Shown: positions 33,753-45,420 of the stretch, piece by piece
Position numbering within the stretch: the stretch's first letter is position 1
Layout of the letters: each line of letters opens with the position of its first letter
Assembly (NCBI GenBank): GCA_037176705.1
Contig: CM073886.1
Location: forward strand, 125,456,001-125,520,000
From: Molossus alvarezi
Lineage: Eukaryota > Chordata > Mammalia > Chiroptera > Molossidae
Direction of reading: 5' to 3'
Length of the DNA stretch: 64,000 nt
Program-made: the position numbers and the translations under genes
The notes under the pieces: generated by a model
Seen by the model: the letters and a program-made list of their open reading frames with translations, nothing else
What the model was told of the DNA's origin: nothing
Databases searched by the model: none

Positions 33753-36453
33753 GATTACATAATCTTAAAATCCAATGAAAAAATAATTATTGGTTCTAAA
33801 TGAATATTTTCTGCCTGTTCCCCATGCCAACATAGAAACCAGTCTGCAGCATCCCCTCCCCCCACCAGCCCAAACAAAAGAGCACAGTTTAATCATAGCT
33901 GAGCTGTTGTGTTGAGGCAAAATACTTTTTTCCTAATTACTTCTCAGCAAAACCCCAGGAGGTCACACTTACACATTCCTATGAGGACCAGAGTGTGAGA
34001 GCAGAAGTGTGTTCTTCTGAGAAATGCTTCAGGAGCTGCCAGCATCGGGGTCCCCATCTCCCCCTCTCCGACACCTAGGGCGCTAAACCCCACCTTCTAG
34101 AACTGAAGGCGGTCACCTTGCCGAGTGGCTCTGGATGGCTCCAGGAATGGTCCTCTCCGCAGGACTAAAGGATGGACATGGGGGAAGGTACCTGCTGACA
34201 GTGAGGCTCACTCCCTGCCACCTACTGGGGGCGCAGCTTTACTGCGGCTCATTACTGAGGCTCAGACTGACCCACATGTAGAGAGAGTCCAGGTTGGATG
34301 CTTCCATCATAGCACAGTGAGTCACAGCATCACTTTCCACGCAAAAATAACTGTTTCCTCCAACTTCAGATGAGTCTTCCACTCTGGATCTGGGAAGCAC
34401 CACCCTTTTACCTGTGTGGAGGAAACTCTTCTTCACTTTATGGGGTCTGCTTTACTTTTGGAGGTCAGCCCCTCCTGTCAAGAAAAAGCAATTTCATGAG
34501 AAGCTCTGGGGGTGAGCTGCAACGGAATGTGGCGTCTTAGCCTGTGTCATGTCCAACATATTGTCCTGTGCACGGTGGCAGGGACTGTGGCGTGAAGAGG
34601 GGAGGGATCCACTCTGCATTATATGTGGCCATGACCAACTAGTTTCCAATTATACTCATTGTAGAAATTTTCTTTCCTTCTCAGGCTTTTAAGGAATAAC
34701 TCTTTGGTTTTACTCTCTGGGGACAAAGGTCATTGAGAATGAATTTATGTTTATTTGTTTGAGGACAAAACGGTGCCGCTTATTAGCTCTAGCGAGACAC
34801 TGCCAGAGATGTACTCCATCCATTTTCCTAAAAAGCATTTCCGAAATGTTTGTAGTATTTAGCAGGCATTTGGCAAGTGTTTGCTGAATGACTGAATAAG
34901 TGTATCACGGCGCTGATGAAAGAATGGCAATGCTCTGTTAGGGACACAGGTATGATTATGTGGAGTATATTTGGAGGTGTGGACTATTTCACAAATGTAG
35001 AGACCATTACAGCTTAATAAACGGAAATCCTCTAATGTCATGAACCTATAAGTGTATATAACACACAGAGCCTTTTGGGGGACTTATGTTCAAGTTCAAC
35101 TTCAAAGATAACCTTGGACCACATCTTTTCCTACTCAGTTATCTTTATAATACTATCACAATGCTTAACTTTTATTTTAAGAATGATTTGAACCTGAACA
35201 CATAGAATTTATTGGGTCAAATACGAAGGCAACTTCACTTCTGAAACTGTTTCCTGCACTGGGCATATTGGGGGTTCAACAAAAGTTGATTTCCTGAAGC
35301 TTCCAACCTCAAGATGGTGCTTTATACTATTAATATGCTATATTAATATAATATTGCTATCTTGATATTGGCTTTTTCATGGTAATGTCAGAATCTAAGA
35401 GTATCAGACTTCAGAGACATCTGACTTTGACGGAATGAAAATCTCTCACGGCCTTTATTGGTGGAGAATGATGCTTGCACAGAGGAAATACTAATGTCAT
35501 GATTCATAGTTTCTAAACAGAATTATATTTTCTGATGTTCTGAGTCATGTCCTATTTAAGAGATCACTTTTGTGCTTATAATGAAGCACTAATAAATATG
35601 AAATAAAAATATAAAGATAACTGGTACCGAACTTTATTAGGTATTTCACTGGATACAAAGAAACTTTTTCTTACATTGAGAACACGATCTTATAAAAAAA
35701 AAAATTCACATTTGCTAAACAGAATTTTCGGCATGTATTTTCTTTACATCACACTTATTAAAGTATCAATGACCAGATCCTAAAAAGAGAAGGCACAGCT
35801 CTGTCTCCCTCTGGTGAATTTCTGGTGTCTAGTGAAGGAAATGTCACCAGCTCTGCCAAGTCCCGTCCTCAGAAATTAAGCAAATCAGCACAACGATGTG
35901 CAAGTGGGGTCCATGAGATGGAAACGTTACTTTATAGGACTGGAATTTTCTTACCACTCACGGGAATTTCTAGAGAAGAAGTAGGTGCCAAAAATGTCCC
36001 CCAACTCCATCCACATTCAGACCATGTCAAATATTTGCTGCTGGATACCACACTATTTGAAAATTCTATCCTAGAAAGTCCACCGTGGCTTTATTCTCTG
36101 CAAACCATTCAGGACACTGGCCTTGGATCTTCCTGTTCTCCGTCTGGGGTATCTTGGGTTTCCGGTTCCTCAGAAAAAGTGCTGGTTGTTAGGATTTGCT
36201 TTGGCAAGTCTCTCTGCCACATGCTCACTTCACCGTCCTGGTCGACCCCGCCTGCTGCCCAGCCCCCGCCCAGTCTCCTGAGGAGGCATCAACAGGGCTC
36301 TGCCTTCTTCGGCTTTTCCCTCTTCTCTGGCAGTCAAGAAAGTTCCTGTGTCAAATTTTCTACAATATTATTGATGGCCAGTTCTAATCGGATGCAAATA
36401 ATTTGTCGTAAGGTGATAACAAGGCAAGTGATGGATTAGTTTGTTACCTCTCT
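33753..36453. other. Unique DNA with one longer open frame
   Basis: No transposon recognised over 2.7 kb. The frame 35825-36439 is open for 204 codons but starts with GTG; its first in-frame ATG lies near 35917. It has no domain I recognise, and I see no reason to call it a gene. Confidence 0.4.
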
Positions 36454-36518
36454 TAAAGAGAGAAAGAGCGAGAGCGAGAGAGGGGAAAAGAAATAGAGAG
36501 AGGGAGAGAGAGAGAGAT
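36454..36518 (+). repeat. GA-rich low-complexity tract
   Basis: Degenerate (GA)n with GAGC and GGGA interruptions, directly before a SINE target site. Confidence 0.85.
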
Positions 36519-36539
36519 TGGGTTTTAAAAGAGATCCTG

Positions 36540-36754
36540 GGCCTGGCCGATGTGATATCAACCAGGCACCAAGAGGTCACCAGTTCAATTCCCGGTCAGG
36601 GCCCATGCTCAGGTTGTGGGCCTGATCCCCAGTGGGGAATGTGCAGGAGGCGGCCAGTCCATGTTCTCTCTCACCACAGTTTTTGTCTCTCTCACCTTCT
36701 CCCTTCTTCTCTCTCTCTAAAATCAATAAAGAAAAAACATTTTTTTTTTTTAAG
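36540..36754 (+). mobile_element. Ves SINE with damaged box A and a 16-bp duplication
   Basis: The head reads GGCCTGGCCGATGTGATATC, so the usual box A 'TGGCTCAGTGGTTGAG' is missing. Box B 'CAGTTCAATTCCC', 'GGTCAGGGCCCATGCTC', 'CCCCAGTGGGGAATGTGCAG' and tail 'AAAATCAATAAAG' follow. TTTAAAAGAGATCCTG flanks it at 36524-36539 and 36755-36770 without a mismatch. Confidence 0.9.
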
Positions 36755-36770
36755 TTTAAAAGAGATCCTG

Positions 36771-37272
36771 TATTGAGTTAGAAGGTGGTGCCACTTTCCA
36801 GAGGCTGTGTAGGTGGTTTTTTGTTTGTTTGTTTGTTTGTTTGTTTTGGTTGTCCTAATTACTAGGGAATGTTACTTAAAGGGGTTGCACCTCGCAACAG
36901 GCCAGTGAAGGGAAATTTTGAATGTGGTGGCATTAGTCTTATACAAGGTATGTTCTTGGTGAGTCCATTGATATTTGAGTTGGGCCTTTATGAAGCGTTG
37001 GTGGGACTTGGCATGAATCAACATCTTCCTTAATGGAGGATATTAGGACTACTGCTTTTCATGAGGTATCTTAACATGGACGGAGGTATGGAAGGAGGTA
37101 GGAGTCACTTCTTTTAGGGAGCCCAGCTGGAAAAGAGAGGCAGGATAGAGCATATGCCAGATAAGAAAAAAACATCACAGGGCACCCAGTTAAATTTAAA
37201 TTTCAGATAAACAAGAAATATTCTTTTTGTATGTCTCATGAAATATCTAAGAAATACTTATACTAAAAAATA
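36771..37272. other. Unique DNA with (GTTT)n
   Basis: It holds a GTTT repeat at 36815-36846 and no other recognised element. Confidence 0.4.
36815..36846 (+). repeat. (GTTT)n short tandem repeat
   Basis: About seven TTTG units. Confidence 0.92.
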
Positions 37273-37548
37273 GCCCTGGCCGGTTTGGCTCAGTGGTTAG
37301 AGCGTCGGCCCGAAGACCAGAAAGACCCGGGTTTGGTTCCCATTAAGGGCACGTACCTTGGTTGCAGTTTGTCCCTGGCCTCGGTTGGGGTCGTGTGGGT
37401 GGCAGCCAGTCAATGTGTCTCTCTCACATTGTGGTTTCTACCTCTCTCTTTCTCCTCTCTCCCTCCCACTCTGTCTGAAGATGAATGCAAAAATGTCCTC
37501 GGGTAAGGAAAATGTCCTCAGGTAAGGATTTTAAAAAAAAAAAAAAGT
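37273..37548 (+). mobile_element. Ves SINE, full length, with a duplicated 3' block
   Basis: The head 'CCCTGGCCGGTTTGGCTCAG' is intact, box B reads GGGTTTGGTTCCC, and the body is 'GGTTGCAGTTTGTCCCTGG'. The 3' block AAATGTCCTCGGGTAAGGA (37491-37509) is followed at once by a second copy with one change (37510-37528), then poly(A). No clear target duplication. Confidence 0.92.
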
Positions 37549-40500
37549 TTTGTTCATCTGAAATTCGAATTTCACTGGGTATTCTGCGTTTTATCTGGCA
37601 ACCCTAAATGTGGAAAAAATGATAATTACGGATGGAAAAAGAGAGGGAATAAGAAGATTAAGATTCCATACCGAGATCTTAGGCCCAAGGAAGATTATGG
37701 AGTTTTCCCTCTGAGCATGAGAACCTGTGCAGATCCGTGAATTAGTCATGAGTTTTCTGTCGCTAGACCACGCGTGGGCGGTGGCACAGGTGTGAAAGAG
37801 TGTCGCGTGCTTGTCGTCTGAGAAAGGAAACCATGTGGGGACCACTTAATGCTGATGGGCCTTGAACTGCTCTCCGAGAGCCAAGGCAGCTCATCTGACT
37901 TGAGAAGATCCAACTTTTTAAAAAGGGGTGCTTTGGGGAAACAATTTTTCCTGGAAAACTCATCCTTATAAGCAAAATGCATCCCAGGTTTAGAACAGCT
38001 TTCGAGGTGAACAGAGTCTGTTGGTGATAGAAACAAATCGGAATTTGGTGTCATTGTATGATCATGAATTAAATGAATCTGTTGACATTTGTAACTCTTG
38101 AGAAGCATGGGGTTGCTCCACACACTGAACTATTGTCTGATCTGTGGGAGCTCAGGTAAGTTCCAAGGTGCATTCTTCACAGGATTTTTTAAAAAGCCAT
38201 TTTTTAACACAGACTAATTTCTCTTTAAATTTTAATCCCAAATTGCAGTGACAACAGAAAGTGGCAATGGATTAAGGCTGGTCATAATGTGCCCTTTTTC
38301 TTTAGGATAAGTTTGTTTTTATACAATATGCTTACACACATACCACATACGAGCAAATGCTTTTGACTCATACAAATATATATTTAAAACTAATACCTAA
38401 AAATAGTCTCACAGATGAAATAAATATCACACAATGATCAACGGACTCAATCAACACACTTTACAAATTCTACGAAACATCTTGTCACTGTCATTGGGGA
38501 AACAAACAACTTAGAGCATTGTTTAAACTGCGTGGAACACAGGAGGTTACGGCAAATACAGCGTTTACACCATTGTGTCACTGGAGTCTAGTTGAAAAGA
38601 CCAAAATGCTGTAAAATGAACTACTTTTGAAAACCTTGTTTAGCGCATCCGAGGGACACTGTTCATCATTTTATCTTAGCAGTTCAAAGGGCAAGCCCTC
38701 CTCCCACGGAGCTCTCACTGGGACAAGTGGCCACAGGTTAGGAGATTGTGTCATTGGATCTGCAAAACTGTAGAACTGAAAAACTCATGAAAACATGCAA
38801 TTCCTGAGGCTTCGGACTTTCCAGTCTAAAATCCTAAAACAGGGGAGAACGTGCACAGGTAACCCTGGCTAAAACAAGTCAGAACCTCGAAGAACTTAAA
38901 ACAACTTTAAGTGAAGATGAGGGTTGGTTTGCTTGTAACTGGTATTCAGATCCGTGTTCAGCTCTGCAGCTTGAAGTGCTGTTGACAATGTTAAACTAGA
39001 CTGCTAGGCATTTCTTATTTATGAGATCGTCCCATTTCTTCATTGGTTTCCTAGTGATTTTTCTCCTCTTAAATAGTTGAATTATGTTTATGCTTACTCA
39101 CATAGGAGATACTTATTTTAAGAGTTAAAATAGCAACAGGATTAGGTTGTGTTATTATAGTTTCAACTTGAATAATGTGTGTGTGTGTCTGTGTGTGTAT
39201 GTGTGTAGACACATAGATGCATACATGCCAAACACTTTATACTCTAATACATTCACTGTTAGGTGGCACTTTATGAAAAGTGACTTTTCCCCTTATGGCT
39301 AGAAGTGAACATTGAGGTCATCATACAGAATATCCTAAGGCTTTGCAAAGATGCCTCCTCAGTCTCTGCATTCACAAGATCATATAACAAGGGAGACGCG
39401 AATGATAAGGACAGGAGCATTCTGTGTTGGTCCTTCAAAATCAGACAGGAGGGCAAACCCAAAATGATATTCTTTGCATATTTTCCCTCATCCCGTTCAC
39501 TCCTCTGACTTCCTGCTGTAGACCTGGTAAAAGTTGAATTTTGTTGCTGTTTTTGTTTTTGTTTTTTTTGCCTTGCAGAATTTGTGACATAAAGTCTTAA
39601 GAAACAAGCAAAACAAAAAGTGCACCAAGATGTATCTCCTGCCATCTCGGTGCCTGTGTGTAGCCCTTGACTCCTAGCTTGTCTGCAAAGACAATGCCCA
39701 GCTAAGACAAGGAAGCATAGGCTAAGGGTAAGCTCTGATTGCATATCACTAGCCCTCACCCCCATCTTTTAATAAGGCCCACAGCCTGCTCCCTAAGTGC
39801 TCCAGGGCAAGGCCAATAAACAGAAGACAGCCAAAGGCACCTTCTCTCGATTCCCCTTTCAAAGGACTCCCTCCTAGAGAACTCTCTCCCCAGTTGGAAG
39901 ACCCAGAGTTCACACCTAACTGCTCCTTCCTTTAGAAATTAAGGCAAGTTCCTTTCCCCACAGCGCCTGCTCCATAGCGTAGGTACTGTGCCCACGTGGA
40001 AGCAATAATATTGGCGTGAAGGTACCTTTTGTCAAACAAGGTTTCTGGGTGCATATCATTAGTGGCAATAGAAAGCTTTCTCCAGTTAAGAAATTGCACA
40101 ATTAGTCTAATCTTTCAGCATGTATTTTTCAGCACCAAAGTGACCAATACCACAAAGCTAAGTCTAAGCAAACTTTATAAGAAAGCATCTAAGTTCAAGA
40201 AAATACAACATAGTTACCTCTATATTTGATTCATTTTTCATGGATATGTTGAAAGATGTGTTTCCTGTCATATTTATAACTTAAATATTTGTGTCATGTC
40301 AAGCGTGCTTGGCTAAAGATCCTCCTGAGGGATGAATAATGAATAGTCAGAGAGAAAACCTACACAAAAAGCAAATTTGCAGGACATAAATTTCAGTAAT
40401 CCATAGTCTTTTAAAGAGGATTCACATTGTTGCATATACAGAGCAGGTGAAAGAGACAGAAAGACAATAAAACTGCAAAGCAGAAATAAAACTCTATTTG

Positions 40501-42532
40501 CAAATTATGAAGTCCCAAGCTGGATCATCCCGACCAAAACATTTGAATATGATCAGCTGCTCTACTTTCAAAGATCTTATCACTCTTTTCCCTATACTGT
40601 TAAGGGTTTCAGTGTCTTAAAATTAAATAATTTAATGTTATGAATATTTTCACTTGGAAAGAATAATTTGTGTCTGTCCATGTCTCTGTGTGTTTGTGTG
40701 TGTTTGCATCTCTCTCATTGCATAAGAGTGGGTATGTATTGATATATTGTGTTGGGCAAAACATAGACACACAACTGGAATGTAGAACATTCTACAGCAT
40801 CTATGTGCATGCTACTCGGTCAACACACCTACTTGTGCACTTTCCATAAACATTCTCTTCAGTACAAACACGTTTTCTTCCCTGGAGCTGTTAACAAGTA
40901 CTATTTTCTGATAGTAAATATTTGTAATCAACACTTAATTATTTATAATCTTGGCCTACATAATCTTGGAATCAACGCCTTGCCTAAGTCTGAGATTTAG
41001 CCACACGTCTTACCTTTGGGTAATGAAAAGCTGAGGGTTTTCACTTCCCTAAGGCCTCACTTTACATAGACTGTGTTTTGCCAGGAAACTACTGAGGTGT
41101 GATTATGTCTAAACATGAAGATAAAATAATTCATGATAGTCAGAATTTCAGCAAATTTTATAAATTGTTATAAACATCCCACAAGATTCTGGTTAGGCCC
41201 ATAGGTAAAGACTATTGTGCTGTTTTAAGATTATTATAGAGTTAGCTATCACAAAGACAGCCAGGAGGAAGCCACACTCAAAGCTGCATTATCATTTTTC
41301 TTCCCTATAGATCTGGACCGTCAAATGTTGGACCACAGAAACCTTCGTCTCTGCCTCATTCTCGACACTAGGGTAGGACCGAACCCGGAAGGGGTTACAC
41401 AGTGCCAGTAAATCTGCTCAGATCACACGTATTTAAGAATCTGCTAAAGATGGTACATGGATCCTTGAAATTTCATGGACAGAGTTTTGAAAGCATCGCT
41501 CTGACTCCTTCCGCCACCCTTTGTCCTTCTTCAACTTTAAGTAAGAAAAACTTGAATTAAAGCTTCTTGAAATATGTTCCTCATAACCTGGGGTTTAGAA
41601 TTACGTATTTGGAAGTCCCAATTTGATAGAAAAGCTTGCACAATCTTACACCTCCCCCCCCTTTTTAAATCAAGAAAACGGTTGGGAGAGTTGATGTAAG
41701 AGTTTTTTGCTGAATTCTCTGATTTTAACACACTCTTCATTCATCATTTTTCATTTACTGGGCATTTGCAGGACAATATTATTAAGAGATTCTTGAATTA
41801 AAATAGCAAACATCTCTTCCCAGTCCCCCCCCATTTAGAGTTGGCAAAAATAGTTCTTCCAAAGAATAGTTTATATTTATAGCTGCCTTAACTAGAAATA
41901 CGGTGAAACACTATTAATTTCATATAACACAAAACCACTGATTATGGTCTCCAATATTACTGATGCAGGGAAACTGATTAGATGCATATTTTCTATGACC
42001 AAAAGTTAGCAACGATTGCCCAATAGCAGATGACTACAGAATATTATACCAAATCCCACACGACAAATACATTTTAGTACAACAATGTGATAGACGTTCT
42101 GTTGGGACATTCAACTGTTTTCGGTCCCATACAGCATCTCATTAAGAAGAGCGAGCCAGAGGGGAGAAAAAAGGTTCAATTAGAGGATACAGACAGCATA
42201 GCAGATCCAGGTTGAAATCAGAAACACAATCAAGTAAACACTCATAAATTATACATTACAAAAACTAAATCTGAAAAACAAAATTCACTGGTCTTTTTAA
42301 AAATCTCTAACACTAGAATTAGATTTTGCTCCTCAAATGGGAAATGAAATATTTATACTAATGCAGACTATGATCATAACTACTCAGGAGATAGATTCCC
42401 CCTTTCCCACCGGCTGCCAGCCCAACTTCCCTCAGAGACTCAGTGAAATAGGAAGATCAGAGTGTTTCTAGATAATGTGCCTAATACAATGAGTCTTCTC
42501 TACCTTATTCATGAACGTTCAAAATGGTACTA
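37549..42532 (-). other. PLCXD3 3' UTR and downstream flank (extent unknown)
   Basis: This stretch follows the PLCXD3 stop codon on the minus strand. It is AT-rich and has no SINE, L1 or L2 that I can recognise over 5 kb, which is unusual in this window. The 3' UTR must begin at 42532. I see no canonical AATAAA on the minus strand close to the stop. ATTAAA variants (TTTAAT on the plus strand) lie at 40631-40636 and 39768-39773, and I cannot say which, if either, is used. An imperfect (GT)n run lies at about 39177-39206. The 164-codon minus-strand frame at 39271-39765 shows no recognisable domain. Confidence 0.45.
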
Positions 42533-42686
42533 TCAAGTGTTGGCCTCTCCCTCATCAAAGACATAGTTGAGCTTTATGACAGTGCTGATGAAGTCACCCA
42601 GTTCTACAAAGTCGGCCGTGACAATGTTGATGCCGCTCTCTCCGGGCTTCTGCGTGCGGACCCACTGCATCATGGCAGGAAGAGCC
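42533..42686 (-). CDS. PLCXD3: PLCXD3 terminal coding exon (phospholipase C X-domain protein, C-terminus)
   Basis: This exon encodes the last 50 residues of a PI-specific phospholipase C X-domain protein, plus a TGA stop at 42533-42535. Read on the minus strand, the peptide starts ALPAMMQWVRTQK and ends KLNYVFDEGEANT; I recognise this as the C-terminus of PLCXD3. The exon opens with one base that completes a codon begun in the previous exon. A pyrimidine tract ending in CAG precedes it at 42687-42709. There is no frameshift or internal stop. The X-domain catalytic residues lie in earlier exons, which I do not see in the window; in human they are separated from this exon by very large introns. 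PLCXD proteins are small, lack PH, EF-hand and C2 domains, and PLCXD3 is mainly expressed in brain. PLCXD1 and PLCXD2 share the fold, but the FDEGEANT ending favours PLCXD3. The family is near certain and the paralogue very likely. Confidence 0.87.
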
Positions 42687-42709
42687 CTGAGGAAGGGAAG
42701 GAGAAGAGA
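42687..42709 (-). other. PLCXD3: Splice acceptor of the PLCXD3 last exon
   Basis: On the minus strand this is a C/T-only run (with one G/A-containing edge) ending in TCAG directly before the GGCTCTTCC that starts the exon. It has the form of a strong mammalian 3' splice site and fixes the exon start at 42686. No other acceptor is needed to open the conserved frame. Confidence 0.8.
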
Positions 42710-42791
42710 TGTCACAGAGGGTAAGAGACTGTGCTTTAAGCTCACGATTCTTGGGCTTCCCTTTTGTTTTCTACGTTATTAAAATAAGTGC

Positions 42792-43001
42792 CCCTGCCTG
42801 GCCCCTGTGGCTCAGTGGTTGAGTGTCGACCCTGCACCAAGAAGTCGTCGGTTTGATTCTCGGTCAGGGCACATGCCCAGGTTGTGGACCTGATCCCTGG
42901 GGGGGTGTGGCGTGCAGGAAGCAGCCAATCAATGTTCTTTCTTATCGATGTTTCTATCTCTCTCACTCCCTTCCTCTGTAAAAGCAATAAAGGAAAAGAA
43001 A
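42792..43001 (+). mobile_element. Ves SINE, about 100 bp from the PLCXD3 exon
   Basis: Head 'CCTGGCCCCTGTGGCTCAGT', box B 'GGTTTGATTCTCGGTC', body 'GGGCACATGCCCAGGTTGTG', tail 'AAAGCAATAAAGG'. ATTAAAATAAGTGC (42778-42791) and ATTAAAATAAATGC (43002-43015) form a 14-bp duplication with one mismatch. It lies in the last intron, upstream of the acceptor in gene direction and antisense to the gene. Confidence 0.93.
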
Positions 43002-43224
43002 ATTAAAATAAATGCTCCAATTATAGAGTGAAGAAAAAGGGCCAATGGACAATGGTAGATTCTTAACCTCTGCGGGAGCAATATTCACCTGGTGTCTGCG
43101 TTTTTGGAGATCTCAGATGCTGAGAGAGCTTAGAGTAAAGCTTCTCCGCTAAGAAAACATTCCGGCACTTGTGTTTTGGTTTGCCATGGTGTGATAGCCA
43201 ACTCTGCAAAGCTAGGTGTTGGTA

Positions 43225-45420
43225 CGGTCAGCAATGAATACATGCACTTAGCAAACATTTATCATAAACCTACTATTTTCCAGAAATGTGCTAGATATTG
43301 TAAATAGACACAACAGCAAAAATCCCTGCATTTAAAGAGTTCACAATTTGGTGGTGGGCAGGTGGACAAGGAAGAAAATATTAATATAGTACAGTCAGGG
43401 CTCATTCTTTTCAACACATTTACTGAGCCCCTATTATATTCTAATCACCATGGAAGGCACTTAGAAAACTTGAATGAACAAAACAGATAAAAATACCTAC
43501 CCTTGTGGAGCTTACATTCTAATAAGGAGAGACAGTCATTAAAAAGTAATCATAAGTAGTTTATCTCCCTCCCCCCACAATGGACATGAACAACAAAGCT
43601 GGGGACAGGGCGGGGAGGGAAGGGGGATCAATGGGGGAAAAAGGAGAAACATCTGTAACAAAAATAAATTAATTAATTAAAAAAATAAAAATGAATGATA
43701 CACCCTGAAAAAAAAATTGTTTTAATAAAAATAAAACAGATGAGAAGGAAAAAAACAATCATAAGTAAATAATTATATCATTTGATCGCATGGAAGAGGT
43801 GCTATAAAAACAGGGATAGGAGGGGTGCGCAGGTGGGGAGCAATGGTACACATTGCAAGTTACAATAGGATGGTTTGTAGGCCTCCTTGATAAGGGGACA
43901 TTTCTGCAAAAGATGGAAGGAGACACAGAAGTTAGTCGTGGGGATTTCTAGGAAATGCATTTCAGCTACCACCATGGCCCTGAAGGGGTGCCACGCTTAA
44001 GCCGGGGAAAGAAAGGGAGAGAAATGAGAGCTAATGTCAGAGGTTAATGAGGACCGAGGGTCGATCCTGTAGGGCACTGCAGGACACCCTCAGGGCTCTG
44101 AGGTTCACTCTGAGCGTACTGGGAGCCTCTGGAAGGGCTTGAGCAGAAGATGTATGAACTGACTTTCATTGCGGAAGATGGTTCATGACCATGACAGCAC
44201 AGAGGAGAGTCACCTAGCCCAGCCTGGGAAGTCAGGGAAAACGTTCACCAGAATGCTCCCCGAATGTGGTGGGATTAGCACGATCTAGCTGAATAAAGGT
44301 GGGGTACGGGATGGAGGAAGATGGAAGGCGTTTCCAGGCAGACGAAATACCCTTTCTTTATCGACAGCAGTATGTGTGTCCTTAGGAGATGACGCTAACG
44401 TACAGACACAGGTGGTCTTAGTAATGATGTACAATGTATATGACAGCACGTTGAAGTGAAATCTACCATGACTGGAGAGGGCGGGAAGGGGGTCCATGAC
44501 AAAGGGATGAATACACTGAGGCCTGAGAGGTGATCGTACATTAACAAAGAAAGTGTGAGGAAACACTTGTGAATATTAAACCCGCAGATAAGGTGGAGAG
44601 GCAAAGAGAGGGGGGAGGGGGAGGGGGAGAAAGAATGACGCAGTTAAGAATCTCAGAGAAGTTCTATTACAACATTTAAAGATGCTGGAGAGATAAGAGA
44701 ACCAGAGGGTCGAGGGCTTTTGGAAATCTAGAACAGCCAAAAGCTGTTAACCAGGAAAACGATACGCTGAGACGTGTGATTGGGAGAGATCAGTTGCATT
44801 CAGTATAGACAAACAAATGAGAGAGGGAGAGACAAGGGGCAGGGATTACCACTGGGCAGCTGTTGAAGTAATCCAGACCACAGACAAGAGTATCCTAGTA
44901 TCCAGTAAGAGATATATTTGAAAAGAACTGAGGAGAGAAAATGGCAACATTTGATTGGTATGGATTGGATGGAGATGGAGAGGGAGGGAGAGGGCCAGAT
45001 TCCTAGCAGTATTCTGGCAGCTCAACCCTTCACTACTCCCGGAGAGAGGGGGGTGAAGGCTTTCCAGTGGATGTGCTAAGCTTAGTCTGAGACGTATTGA
45101 TTTGGGGATGACGTTGAAAAAACATGAGTGAGATCTCAATTGTTAGTTAAATCGGGTCTGATATTCAGGACACAGAGCTGGTTGGGAGCCATAACGTAGA
45201 CCAGTTAGAGCTGAGAGAGTGAATAAAATTACCTGGGAAGATGCTGTAGAGGAGAAGAGAAGAGGAATATCCAAAGCTCAGCAACATTTAAAGGAGGAGT
45301 AGAAAAGGTGATTCAATAAAAGAGAAAGAAGTAGGCACAGGATAGGAAGAAAACCAGGAGCATATAGTGTCCTAAAAATCCAGGAAAGAAGAAACCATGC
45401 TTTTTGGGGTTCATGAGGTT
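43225..45420 (+). repeat. Long diverged ancient repeat, family unnamed, split by a L1
   Basis: Phrases in order include 'TTTACTGAGCCCCTATTATA', 'TGAATGAACAAAACAG', 'TGGAGCTTACATTCTAATA', 'CCTTGATAAGGGGACATTTC', 'TGTAGGGCACTGCAGG', 'GGGCTTGAGCAGAAGATG', 'GAAGTAATCCAGACCAC' and 'AAAACCAGGAGCATATAGTG'. I know this order from a widespread mammalian repeat but not its library name. The segment 43541-43767 is a later L1 insertion. Boundaries are approximate. Confidence 0.45.
43559..43756 (+). mobile_element. Severely truncated L1 3' end with candidate 3' transduction
   Basis: The segment 43573-43690 matches the end of the L1 at 7400-8554 almost exactly, including 'GGAGAAACATCTGTAACAAA' and the first A-rich tail. 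About 60 bp of unrelated DNA follows, with AATAAA-containing words at about 43720-43733, then a second A-run at 43750-43755. The target duplication AATCATAAGTA lies at 43548-43558 and 43757-43767, beyond that second tail. Extended left, the site begins TT/AAAAAG, the usual L1 endonuclease form. Confidence 0.85.

Noticed and set aside
35825..36439. 204-codon plus-strand open frame as a possible gene
   Set aside because: It opens with GTG, the first in-frame ATG is about 30 codons in, no domain or signal is recognisable, and there is no promoter, splice or poly(A) context.
37273..37345. tRNA-like sequence at SINE heads (same at all plus-strand copies)
   Set aside because: Box A/B are present, but the cloverleaf is incomplete and each continues into the SINE body; these are not tRNA genes.
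39271..39765. 164-codon minus-strand frame downstream of PLCXD3
   Set aside because: It lies in the probable 3' UTR or flank, with lysine/glutamine runs from an A-rich tract and no domain.
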